Below, one piece after another: positions 30,741-43,701 of a stretch of 64,000 bases of DNA (position 1 is the first letter of the stretch; every line of letters begins with the position of its first letter). The stretch is from positions 1 through 64,000 of the forward strand of contig JAQFVV010001043.1 of assembly GCA_028023455.1 (NCBI GenBank), read 5' to 3'. The notes beneath the pieces were generated by a model. The model saw nothing but the letters and a program-made list of their open reading frames with translations. It ran no database searches and was not told the DNA's origin. The stretch comes from Epiperipatus broadwayi. Taxonomy: Eukaryota; Onychophora; Udeonychophora; Euonychophora; Peripatidae. The translations under genes and the position numbers were made by a program.

Positions 30741-32404
30741 GAAAAACAAAAACAAGTTATAATCACATAACTTGCCATCACTTGTATTTATGATCAATAG
30801 ATGGCATTTTACCAAAAACACCGAACAAGTGTATATTTGTTTACATAAATGACAAAAGAGTCAGAATTCACTATCTCTTTCATTTTTCCACCCTCAGATC
30901 AGCTGATTTCAAGCTAATTTGCTATCATCAGTGAAGGATAGAGCTAGAAACTAGATCTAAACACTGACTCCAAGCATTTATGCAAAAAGTTTCTATCAAT
31001 TTGCAAGCATGAATTTTCCAGACCAGTAAAGTCTTCAAAGCCAGACTAACAAGCCAGATAGCTACATGGGTCTGATGTCAGTTCAGTTTCACCACATAGT
31101 CAAAGCCTCTGCAATATATATCATTGCAAAAACCTTTAAAGGTACATTTATGAAAAACAAAAACAAGTTATAATCATGTAACTTGCTATCACTTGTATTT
31201 ATGATCAATAGATCGTGTTTTACCAAAAACACCGAACAAGTGTATATCTGTTTACATAAATGACAAATGAGTCAGAATTCACCATCTCTTTCATTTTCCC
31301 ACCCTCAGATCAGCTGATTTCAAGCTAATTTGCTATCATCAGTGAAGGATAGAGCTAGAAACTAGATCTAAACACTGACTGCAAGTGTTTATGCAAAAAG
31401 TTTCTATCAGTTTGCAAGCGTGAATTTTTCAGACTGGTAAAGTCTTCAAACCCAGCCTAACAAGCCAGATAGCTACATGGGTCTGATCTCAGTTCAGTTT
31501 CACCACATAGTCAAAGCCCCTGCAATATATATATATATCATTGCAAAAACCTTTAAAGGTACATTTATGAAAAACAAAAACAAGTTATAATCACGTAACT
31601 TGCTATCACTTGTATTTATGATCAATAGATGGTGTTTTACCTAAAACACCAAACAAGTGTATATATTGCAGAGGCTTTGACTATGTGGTGAAACTGAATT
31701 GAGATCAGACCCATGTAGCTATCTGGCTTGTTAGGCTGGGTTTGAAGACTTTACCGGTCTGAAAAATTCACACTTGCAAACTGATAGAAACTTTTTGCAT
31801 AAACACTTGGAGTCAGTGTTTAGATCTAGCTTCTAGCTCTATCCTTCACTGATGATAGCAAATTAGCTTGAAATCAGCTGATCTTAGGGTGGGAAAATGA
31901 AAGAGATAGTGAATTCTGACTCTTTTGTTGTTTATGTAAACAAATATACACTTGTTTGGTGTTTTTGGTAAAACGTCATCTATTGATCATAAATACAAGT
32001 GATAGCAAGTTATGTGATTATAACTATTATTTTTGTTTTTCATAAATATACCTTTAAAGGTTTTTGCAATGATATATATTGCAGAGGCTTTGACTATGTG
32101 GTGAAACTGAACTGAGATCAGACCCAAGTAGCTATCTGGCTTGTTAGGCTGGGTTTGAAGACTTTACTGGTCTGAAAAATTCACACTTGCAAACTGATAG
32201 AAACGTTTTGCATAAATGCTTGGAGTTAATGTTTAGATCTAGTTTCTAGCTCTATCCTTCACTGATGATAGCAAATTAGCTTGAAATCAGCTGATCTGAG
32301 GATAGGCAAATGAAAGAGATAGTGAATTCTGACTCTTTTGTCGTTTATGTAAACAAATATACACTTGTTCAGTGTTTTTGGTAAAATGCCATCTATTGAT
32401 CATA
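30741..32404. repeat. Foldback array R: two and a part direct units, then two inverted units
   Basis: Direct units start with GAAAAACAAAAACAAGTTAT at 30741, 31152 and 31569 (spacings 411 and 417 bp). The third is truncated after about 96 bp near 31664. The sequence then turns to the reverse complement of the unit: about 31665-32060, then 32061-32404, the last cut at TTGATCAT. No coding. It is homologous in part to array S at 37082-38790, sharing for example TTTGCTATCATCAGTGAA and CCAGATAGCTACATGGGTCT. It is built like array A and resembles a foldback element with tandem-built inverted ends. Confidence 0.88.
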
Positions 32405-32418
32405 TATATATATATAAT

Positions 32419-35198
32419 AGATCATATTACATGCAATAAACCTATTCATTCAAGATTACTTGCCTTGGCTGATGACCACCATAAGCTAATTATTAATGTG
32501 AACAATTCTTAAGTTAAAAAAAACTATCTGAAAGCACTGAGAGAATTATATAAGGCTACATGTGTCAAACTGAAAAAATATTTATCAATTTAAAAAAATA
32601 AACTATACATTGGAAAGCCACATACATGGTCAAGAAATTATGTATGGTGGGCATTAGACCAACAACCAGTAATATGAGTGCCCATGGCAATAAAAATTAA
32701 CAGAACAGTAGTATTAGAAAAAAAATATGTTAGTTTCATTGTATGGACACTTTAAAAATAAACTCCAAAGTTGCAGCTGGTTTAATCCTGAGGTACAATT
32801 CCTTGGAGAACGAGAAAAAGAAATAGAATTCAAACCAATTGAAGTCATTCAAAAACTGGCTATAACCTCAGACTCAAAACACCCTGGAATTCATGCAATT
32901 CCTAGGTTTGTTTTCAACCACCTAAGTCAGCACACCGCAAAATACTTATCTAATCTACCAAATTATTTATCTAAAGATATGTTTCAGATAAATGATCTAT
33001 ATCCCTTGTCATTAATACAGTTTATTAAAAAACATGAAGAAATACATGAATTAGAAAATATGTGTCCTATGTCCATGAGTCCTTTTGGAATAAAAATGTT
33101 AGAATCAATAGTAAAAGATAAATTAGAGCCATATCTCTTACCCAAATTAGAAATAGCTCAGTTTGCAAAAAAGGGTCTTCTACAGGACAAGCAGCCTTTT
33201 TGTTCAAGACTGTCATAGATTCTGTAAGAAATAATAAAAAATATAGTCTTCTGGTAATTCAACTGGATATTCAATCTGCTTTTGGTATGGTACCAGTTGA
33301 CTTGCTATTGAGATTTTAACAGATGCAGGCATACCTAAAGCACTGCTTTATTTACTCACAAATTTATTATTAAATAGACAGATCCATGTCACATTAAATG
33401 AAAACTATTCTCCCCACCCCCCATAGAGAAATTCAACAAGGATCACCATTTAGTGAACTTTTATTTACCACATACATTAATCCACTATTAAAAAAATTAA
33501 CCAAGAATTATTTGGAATATATGTATCTGGCTTAAATGAAAACATCTTGTGCATTGCATACATGGATGATGTTTACAGAGTTTCTGGCAGCGAAAAAACA
33601 ATATCCCATATTACTAAAAATTAAATGAATATAGTATAGAGTACAGATTAAATTTCAATATAGACAAATCATCTGCATGGTCAATTTATACAGGTAAATC
33701 TTTGACTTTAAAGGAAAGCCTAATCCATTTCTTGGTTTTCTATTTTATTTAAGTAATTTAGAAATGCGCAATACAATACAAAACAAACTTAAAAGTAAAA
33801 TTGCAAAAGTCATATATTCCTTATCTAAGTCATACTTATCTCTCTATTCAAAGTCATCATTGATCAATACGTTAATTATAGCTAGAATTACATATTATTC
33901 ATCTACCATAATATTTAGTAAAGCTTTCACAACATATGTATATTCCCAATGTAGAAAGCTTATCTGGGTTAGACGGATAGTAAACATTTCACTGAGATGC
34001 CTTCAATGTTCACTAGCAGCCAATGGATTGGGATTACACAATATTAATGTATTTATTGTCCAAAAGACACTTAACCTAATATCCTCATGCTCAGAGATAT
34101 TTCCACAGCTGAAAATAACAATGAAAATTACACCAACAGATAAACCCCTCAAGGTAATGGATACTGGAAACATCTCATATCAACAATCACATCCATTCCT
34201 ATTTTTTCTTTTCCCCACCTATGACTAAATTTAAATATTGGCAGGTCTACTCAATGATGCATATTACTTCTGAAGATCTGATAAATTCATCAATCCTCAA
34301 ACTTAATAACAAGCTTTTAATTCAGAAATTTAAATTTTGGATGCTAGAGCCAAAATAGTGTGATTTTCTTATTAAAGTAAACCTTGACTCCCTACCTAAT
34401 TTGCATTTCTACAGACATAAAAGGCAATGTATGAATGTAGATGATCAATGTAATCTGTGTCATAAAAATGTAGAAACACAGGCTCACATTTTTTTTGAAT
34501 GTCCATGTTTTAATAATATAATATCTGCCATTCTTTGGTTTTTCAATAAAGCCAACTGTAATGTGGAATCTCTTTTCAATGTCTTCACTTTAGGCATTTA
34601 TGCAAATATTAGAGCATGCACCTTTATTCTATATACATGATGGTGGATGAGGTGCATCTTTATATATAATAATAACTCTAGAAAACATCCTAATACCTTC
34701 TGGAATAAATTAGAAACAATCAAAGCAAGAGATAAGAAGGTAACCCCTTTTAGTACATATCATGCCACTTGGTCTCTTTTACGACTGTATGTGAGGTCTC
34801 AGCTTGTTACATCTAGCTCTGAATGATAAAAGAGCAAAAACAATTAGAATTTTTGAATATAATTATATTTTTTGTATAGTTTTATTCCATTGAAATAGAC
34901 TTGTCCATATTACTGTTTCATTTTACTTATGTTAAACATATACCAATTAACATCGTTATACTGTATCATCTATGTAATACAATTATTATTATTTTTTGTT
35001 TTTCATTGGTGCTAAATAATCACATTATGTAAACATATAAAAACAATCAATGTAACTAATCTATGATCATTTGTAACTGAATAATGTTTCTATATTTATA
35101 AATGTAACTAAGTAATCAGATATATGGAAAATAATATTGTACATCTTGTGATTCAATGTAATGCAATGTTTGAAAGTTTAATAAAGTTCTTTGAAAAC
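32419..35198 (+). mobile_element. LINE family B, 3' part (RT and C-terminus)
   Basis: The reading resumes with IDHITCNKP, matching IDHLTRTTT of the fuller copy, and runs through the pre-RT linker (LKKYLSI, WWALDQQPV), the RT (KHPGIHAIP, MCPMSMSPFGIKM, QLDIQSAF, AYMDDVY near 33560), the thumb, and the finger CNLCHKNVETQAHIFFEC (C-x2-C-x8-H-x4-C) near 34455. Many frameshifts and stops make it non-functional. The 3' UTR ends TTTAATAAAG then TTCTTTGAAAACT directly before (TAA)n. Confidence 0.85.
32727..34640 (+). pseudogene. LINE B ORF2: RT to C-terminal zinc finger, fragmented
   Basis: Three longer open pieces remain: 32727-33218 (RT N-terminal part up to LEIAQFAKKG), 33764-34228 (post-RT region, TLIIARITYYSST and NGLGLHNINVF) and 34401-34640 (zinc finger). 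Between them the motif A (QLDIQSAF, 33260) and motif C (AYMDD, 33560) regions are readable only by changing frame. Reverse transcription is the family's role; this copy cannot make the enzyme. Confidence 0.82.
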
Positions 35199-35433
<235 letters not shown>

Positions 35434-37081
35434 TCATCTAAGCAACCAAGTGTTGGAAAATGAAAATGAAATTTTACTACATAATTTTATTACATAACAT
35501 CAACAACCATTAATTTGCATAAGAATAGGCATCTACAGTGATAAAAAAATGAAATTGAAAATGTGAGATCTCTGGACAATGGATATTAAGCCCCAGTATA
35601 AAATCAAATCCAAGTCGATTCCATTCTTTTTCACATTTTGTCAAGTGTTATAACAACTGCAAGCAGCAAATAGCCTAATATCAAATATTAAAACAAAGAA
35701 CAAAATGAATGATGTGTTTGAAGATAATATCTTTTCTGTATAAGATTTAAAGTACTGAAAATTAAAGCAAATTATATTCAACATTTAACAAGACAAAAAT
35801 CAATGAACTTTGACAGTGTAATAAAATAATTAGATTAATTTTATAGTGATAATTGAAGACTATGCAACAAGCAATAAAAAAAAAAAACTAGGAACATTAT
35901 ATATAGCCAGCACGTATTGATAAACAATGAAATAAAACTTTCCTCCATGTAAATTTACTCAATGTTAATAATAGGCTGAAGAAAATTTAAATCTTTTTCT
36001 TAAATTACCAAAAAATGTATAATGGCGAGATAAAAATTCCATAGAACTGAGGGCTATCTTAATCAACATGAAGTGTTATGTTGTAACTCACCTGTATAAA
36101 TAATGCCTAGAAAAATGCCTAATCTGAGTGGAGTCTGAAAGAGAGGATAATGTCCAAAATGAAAACAACCTTGTGAAAGCATTACTGGAGAGTCTGGAGA
36201 ACAATGGAGGTATTATCAGAATGGTTTGTATCCACAAAAGACACTAATGTTTAAATTATAGATTCTAATTAGGAAGATTGGAACAAAATCAAAATTTTCG
36301 CATTATATATATATTTTCTTTACTTTATACATTTGGAAAATTTTACTTTTATTATTCTAACATTTGGAAGTTTAGCGTGTTTGCAATCAGGAAAGTTCAT
36401 TCCATAAATAGTAACATTGAACAGGGGAAAAGGTTGATTGAGCTAGAAACTTTTTTTGTTTTGTAAATAAAATTTAGGTTGATTCCCTCCATAGTAAGTT
36501 GACATTATGTCATCACCATCATCATATAGTATGAAATGGGGTAATAATTTTTCATGCTTTTTCATATTAATTTGCATTCACTAAGACAGGACAAAGTTTA
36601 TGTTATATGTTTACTTGTTTGTGTTTCAACTAATAATTGTTAAATTTAGTTATTTGGTGTGAATGAGTAATGTTTTGTATGAAAATCTTTTTCTATTCAC
36701 TTAAAAAAAATTTTTCATAGGAGGGGGGTCCCAAAGAAAAAATTGGATCATGGAGCTATTGGACATATGTGATATAATTTTGTAAATAGTTATTTACCTT
36801 CACGATCATCATCATGATAATGAAATAATAATTTTTCTTTTGTTCTATTTTATTTTTTTTCTTTTAATTAATCATTGACTTTGTATATAGGGAGTGCCTT
36901 AATGCATATCTACCATGGGACAGAGGTTGGTATAATGAATAACTTAGTTATTGAAGTGGTAGAGATGCATAGAATTTCAATTGTTATTTGTTATTAATAA
37001 AATTTGTTAAGGTATTTTAAATTAAATTGGTCTATAGTTTATTGAACTTGTTCATACACTCACTCATTAATTATATATATA
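35434..37081. other. AT-rich intronic stretch
   Basis: No gene or recognisable element. Short CATCATCATC/ATGATGATG runs occur near 36510 and 36808. Confidence 0.5.
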
Positions 37082-38790
37082 TATATATGTCAACAGATGG
37101 CATTCTACCAAAAAAACCATCAAGCGTATGTTTATATAAACGTCAGAGCATGCATTCACTATCTCTAACTTTAATTCCACTTTCAGATCATGATTTCAAG
37201 CTATTTGCTATCATCAGTGAAAGACAGGAATTTTAGAAACTAGATCTAAACACAAACTCTAAGCATTTATGAAACAGTTTCTATTCAGCTTGCAAGCATG
37301 AATCTTTTAGACACGTAATGTCTTCAAACTCAGCATAGCAAGCCAGATAGCTACATGGGTCTGATCTCAGTTCAGCATCACCATATAGTAGAAGCCTCTG
37401 CAATATATATCATTGCTAGAAAGACCTCAAAGGTACATTTATGAAAAACAAAAAACAAGTTAAAAACTTGCTAATGCTTGTATTTATGTCAACAGATGGC
37501 ATTCTACCAAAAACACCATCAAGCATATGTTTACATAAATGTCAGAGAATGCATTCACTATCTCTAACTTTAATTTCACTTTCAGATCATGATTTCAAGC
37601 TATTTGCTATCATCAGTGAAAGACAGAGACTTCTACTATGTGGTGATGCTGAACTGATATCAGACCCAGGTAGCTATCTGGCTTGCTATGCTGAGTTTGA
37701 AGACATTATGTGTCTAAAAGATTCACGCTTGCAAGCTGAATGGAAACTGTTTCATAAACGCTCAGAGTTTGTGTTTAGATCTAGTTTCTAAAATTTCTGT
37801 CTTTCACTGATGATAGAAAATAGCTTGAAATCATGATCTGAAAGTGGAATTAAAGTTAGAGATAGTGAATGCATGCTTTGACGTTTATGTAAACATATGC
37901 TTGATGGTGTTTTTGGTAGAATGCCATCTGTTGACATAAATACAAGTGTTAGCAAGTTTTTAACTTGTTTTTTGTTTTTCATAAATGTACCTTTGAGGTC
38001 TTTCTAGCAATGATATATATTGCAGAGGCTTTTACTATGTGGTGATGCTGAACTTAGATCAGACCCATGTAGCTATCTGGCTTGCTATGCTGAGTTTGAA
38101 GACATTATGTGTCTAAAAGATTCACGCTTGCAAGCTGAATAGAAACTGTTTCATAAACGCTCAGAGTTTGTGTTTAGATCTAGTTTCTAAAATTCCTGTC
38201 TTTCACTGATGATAGCAAATAGCTTGAAATCATGATCTGAAAGTGGAGTTAAAGTTAGAGATAGTGAATGCATGCTTTGACGTTTATTTAAACATATGCT
38301 TGATGGTGTTTTTGGTAGAACGCCATCTGTTGACATAAATACAAGCATTAGCAAGTTTTTAACTTGTTTTTTGTTTTTCATAAATGTACCTTTGAGGTCT
38401 TTCTAGCAATGATATATATTGCAGAGGCTTCTACTATGTGGTGATGCTGAACTTAGATCAGACCCATGTAACTATCTGGCTTGCTATGCTGAGTTTGAAG
38501 ACATTATGTGTCTAAAAGATTCACGCTTGCAAGCTGAATAGAAACTGTTTCATAAACGCTCAGAGTTTGTGTTTAGATCTAGTTTCTAAAATTCCTGTCT
38601 TTCACTGATGATAGCAAATAGCTTGAAATCATGATCTGAAAGTGGAATTAAAGTTAGAGATAGTGAATGCATGCTCTGACGTTTGTGTAAACATATTCTT
38701 GATGGTGTTTTTGGTAGAACGCCATCTGTTGACATAAATACAAGCGTTAGCAAGTTTTTAACTTGTTTTTTGTTTTTCATATATGTATAT
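37082..38790. repeat. Foldback array S: direct then three inverted ~399-bp units
   Basis: A direct, left-truncated unit (37082-37440) is followed by a direct unit cut after about 187 bp (37441-37627). Three inverted units follow with a 399-bp spacing (matching positions 37788, 38187, 38586). The units are very similar to each other and are related to array R. The same 64-codon frame is open in several units, but relatives in array R do not keep it, so I do not call a gene. The last inverted unit ends at TTGTTTTTCATATATG near 38780. Confidence 0.88.
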
Positions 38791-39261
38791 GCACTCATAA
38801 TGTTATTTTAACACATAAATCCACAATAGGATTGGATGTATCTTGGGTCAATGAAAACTTAGTTGCTACATAAAGTGAATTCACCCCTGAAGAGAGCCAA
38901 TGGCAACATTCTCCTGGGTTTGAATACTGAGGCATAATGAAATCTGAAAGAGGGGTGAGATATGAATGAACTAGCCTAAATAGTATCTAGATTTAATGAG
39001 TAAACTAAGAGCTAGCCCATTGAAAGTGGATATGATCATAAGTTAGTTTCTTCATCGCAACAGGCACAGCATCCTTCCTGAAGATCCTAGGTCTGACCAT
39101 AATTTGATGTGTTCCCCATGTTCTGATGGAAACCCTGACCATTGCAATATATATATATATATTGTAAAGAGTAATTTTATATCCCACCTAGAACAATTAA
39201 ACACCGTTATTTTTCTTAACACCAATACTCACCATTACAATATTCTCTACATATAATGTAC

Positions 39262-39321
<60 letters not shown>

Positions 39322-41513
39322 AGATAATGTAACCCAAATATAATGTATTCCTGAAAAATAAAAATGTTTATAAGAATTTTAGTGAGAAAATACTTAATTG
39401 TTCAGATAATTAAAAGTTAAACAAATGTGAGATAAAATCCATAACCTAAATTAAACATGTAATGCTTAAATATTTATAGTTACCTCTATTATATAACCTT
39501 TTGTGAATCATTGTTTGACATATACACATTAGAGCAATACAAGAAAAAGATGATCAAATATTAGTTGCAAGCAATAAAATCATGTAAACAGTAAAGGAAG
39601 AAATAACAAATAAAATTGTATTATTATTAATCCACCACATACACACAGACACACACCCATACATATATATCATAACATATGACATAAATAATCAAGTCCA
39701 TGCACGACGTCAAACTCCTATTTTAAAAGAGTCAATTCAACACTTAAAAAGAACAACCTCATTTTGGTGATCGACGTGAGATATATACAAATGATCTACT
39801 TTTTAAAAGTTTAGATCAAATTTTTTTTGGTCTAATCAACACATATTTTGTAATCCATGATCGAACTCATCATTCAAACATAAAGGTCAGCAGCCATCAA
39901 AGTAAATACTTCAAACTATAAGATTTCTTCAAAGATGGATAATAGCTAACATAACATCAAACAGATTTAAATTTAGCAAACTAAGAAAATTTCTGAAATT
40001 CCAGATATAGCCATTAAATTAGAAACTCCAGCAATAACCATAAAATTATTTGATACTTTAAAATTTTCAATCTTTAGTCAGAGAAATATACTAATTATAA
40101 TTTGAGATTACAAATAGTCCAGACATATCTGTTCAACAAACCCAAGGACTCTAATTAACTACCTAGACTGATACACCCATATCTATGTGCTGCTAAATAT
40201 AAAGTTACCTCATGGGAAGTGATTTATTACCCACAGAGCTACAATTGCCAAAAAAAAAAACTTAACCCAAAACACTATCCATTCATCTATGCTGAAGAAA
40301 TTATTTACTTTACTATTTGGATCTGAAAATATGAACTTAATAATTCCAAGCATATTGTATGAGAAGGAAAATTCAGATGATCATTATGCATGTTCCACAA
40401 ATTCAAACACAACCAATTGGATCATCAACTGTAAAAAAGCCACACATAATCCTATTAGGACATTTTCCTTTATGGACACTTGATTTCTCTTAGAGTGAAA
40501 TCATATGATTAATTTTTTATATCTATTTACATATATATTTTTCCTTTGCCATAGGTCAAAAGAGGATATATATATTCTTGACATACTAGAAAGGGGGGAA
40601 TATTGCTAGCTTAATTTTAAATTAAATAAAATATAGGGTCAGGCATAAATTTTCTTGTGGATAAATTTAATCATCACCAGGGTTAGAAGTAAGATTTTAT
40701 ATTTTCGAACATTTTACACTTATACTGTAATTTGTTATTTGTTTGTTGATACTAATCGTATTGTCATTTACTTGCTTTTTCAATATATATAATTAAAAAC
40801 TTCTAGCGAGAATGATCTTTTTTATCATTATAGAAAGAGATCATAATAAGTGGGGGGGGGTTCCAAATCATTACCATGTTATTTAACATGTATCAATTTG
40901 CAAATATATTGAAGCAAAGAATTATGCTTTATTAATTTCTAAATTAGCAAGCAAGTATACATAGAAATAATAACAAATTTAATTTTTTTTGTATTGATAT
41001 TGAATGATTACTCTTTGAGGGGAAAAGAGGATTGGATAATAAATATCAATTGTACTGATTGAAAAATAGTCAATAGATATCTAATTGAATCAATTGCTAT
41101 TGTTATATTTTCTCATTAAATAAATTGTAAATAGTGTGAATAAATCTGTTAAACATATGATTACTAATTAAAAATAATCATTTTCATTTTTCTTTATTCA
41201 TTTTTCAATTTATCATATGCTCAATGCAATAAAGATAGTAATATGAATATTCCCTGAAGTAGAATATTGTGAATATTTTTCCTTAAGCTCGAATTCTGGG
41301 ATAAATGGAATTAAGACATAAAGAAGGAGGATGAGTGTATGCAGAGGTATCTGAGATATGTTCATATGCAAGCATCTCATCTTGAATTGATATCAGGGTG
41401 ATTATAATCCAGATATTTCGGAACCCAAGATATGCTTTCTCATCCATTCTGATAGCCTATCAAGTATATTGCTATATATGGCGAGCACTTGTTTTGTTAC
41501 TATATATATATAT

Positions 41514-41549
<36 letters not shown>

Positions 41550-41620
41550 ACTGTAGATTTGTTTTGGTACAAGTTGCATTGGCAATTTAGAATTTTAAAT
41601 TCCCAAATTTTCAAAAAAAA
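38791..41620. other. AT-rich intronic stretch
   Basis: No gene recognised. It contains (AC)n then (AT)n at 39262-39320, (AT)n near 39148-39160, a G8 run near 40853, and (AT)n hairpin sequence near 41500-41546. Confidence 0.5.
39262..39320. repeat. (AC)n/(AT)n compound microsatellite
   Basis: AC repeats (39262-39284) pass into AT repeats with a small break. Confidence 0.95.
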
Positions 41621-42050
41621 AATATTATTCTTTTTAAGTATCTGATTTTTTTTAGATAACATAAGTTATATATTTGTATTAATGATCATTTACAAATATA
41701 TAACTTATGTTATATATTAAATTTAAGCATAAACAGATAATATAATAATGTGAAAGCTAAACACCTTCAAACAGATACGCTTTAAAAATGCTTAAGTGAC
41801 AGCCAATCAGATGGAATAATGGCATCACATGGGACTCCAAGTTCTAAAACACAATCCAGAACTGGATCCATCTTTTTCTAATAGTTCTGGCTTGTGTTTT
41901 AGAACTTGGAGTCCCATGTGATGCCATTATTCCATCTGATTGGCTGTCACTTAAGCATTTTTAAAGCGTATCTGTTTGAAGGTGTTTAGCTTTCACATTA
42001 TTAACTTATATTATCTAAAAAAAATCAGATACTTAAAATGAATAATATTT
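41621..42050. repeat. Large palindrome with nested arms
   Basis: Outer arms 41621-41669 and 42001-42050 (AAGTATCTGATTTTTTTTAG against its complement) enclose inner arms of over 100 bp, from TAATGTGAAAGCTAAACACC (41745) to TTCTAAAACACAA (41854) and back from 41893 to about 42001. The loop contains CCAGAACTGGATCC. The left side has an extra ~75-bp segment that itself folds (ACATAAGTTATATATTTGTA against TACAAATATATAACTTATGT). The inner arms are almost identical, so this is probably a foldback MITE. Confidence 0.88.
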
Positions 42051-43651
42051 TATAAGTCAAAGAGATTAAAAAAGAGATAGAGAACATCCAGACCTTACTT
42101 TGATTTTAGATAAGATAAGAAAATAAATTATCACAAAATTAATTAGCTATACTTGAAAGCTAAAATCACAACATTCTGTCACCATTATCAAATATGGCCA
42201 CCAGTGGGGAAAATAGATGACTTTGTGGACAAAATTATTTCAAATTTTGTCAAAATTGAAAGGTGTCAACGGGATATGTGTGACTGACTAAAATTACGGA
42301 GAGAATATAAAAAGTAAATGCATCAGGAGTCTTAAATCTTCATTTTCTAAAGAAAACAGTTTAATATAAAAATTGATTTTCTACAAAGTCATAAATATTG
42401 CACCAAGCTACTCTCCCCAGTGTATTGAATCGTCTTAATATCTGTGGGTAGAGAAAGTTCTTTTGTCAATGTTTCTTCCTTCCTGAAGTCTTAAAATGCT
42501 GAGAATAAACCCATTGCCTACCTAAATCTTGAATCCTGTCCTACTTCCAAGCTGTGACAAGAGAGTATAATCGATCCCCTCCCAGGTGAATAAAAAACAT
42601 GCATGGTAATCTACACAGTGTTATAAATTGAATAATCAATTTTTCCAATAAGAGACTTTATTTCATAAATTAAATGAGCACTTTCCTGAACTATAAAAGT
42701 AGCAAATACAATGTTGCATCAGACTATATGAAAAAGAATCTGAATCTTAGAAAACAATAATGTTTAATAACCATTTGAATTTATTTGTTTTTATACTGTT
42801 ATTCTCTATTTAGTTTTTAAAATAATAATAATTATAATTTAATAAATCATAGGAATATAACTTGCATTGTTGTCTATTTAAGTTTGCTATTAATAGGATA
42901 AAATTAATTAAATTCAACAATTATTACTTTACCAAATAAATTACTGATGCTGTATTAGAAAATGCAATCCTCCAGGTGTAGGAAATAATTTTATAACAGT
43001 AACTAATAAAGATAAGGGGTAGGGCAGTAGATTCTTGTATATAATTCTGGTGCCTTTCAAATAAATTAAAGCTCATTCTGTCTTCAAATATTATTCAAGT
43101 TTAGTTAAGTTTAGCGGATTTTGTGACCAGGAAAAATAATTGCACTCAATAAAATTACCAGACATATTCAAATGAGAGAAAATCGAATGTAATTTGGTCA
43201 CTGATTACAAAGAACATAAATCGTATAAACCCGAAGATAAAGGTGGATAGTACAATATATATATATATATAAATAATTTTATGGTTTTAAGTAAATTATG
43301 TTTAAATATGTATATATTATTTTTAATAGTTTTAATGTATAAAAATTTGAATAATATTCATGGAGTTGCTATTGAGTAGTTTGTAACATGATTATAAAAA
43401 GAAGACATTTTGATAAAGTTCACAAGTTTTAAACTTGAAATTTAACCATCTGAAAATATTTACATGTAATAAAATAATGAAATAATATTATTGTGGAGAG
43501 ATTTGGTAAGTTTGCTATGAAAAATATATTATACTTTATTAAATATTAAGCCAAGTGTATCTTTGTCAAAGCATGACTTAGATAAAATTAGCAAAGATAT
43601 TGGCATTTCCACTTGGAGATAAATTAAACTGGTCTCTGATTTTAATAATTT

Positions 43652-43701
<50 letters not shown>

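Noticed and set aside
37788-38798. A 64-codon frame conserved in the units of array S
   Set aside because: The units are recent duplicates, so shared openness is expected. The related units of array R do not keep the frame and no known domain is seen.
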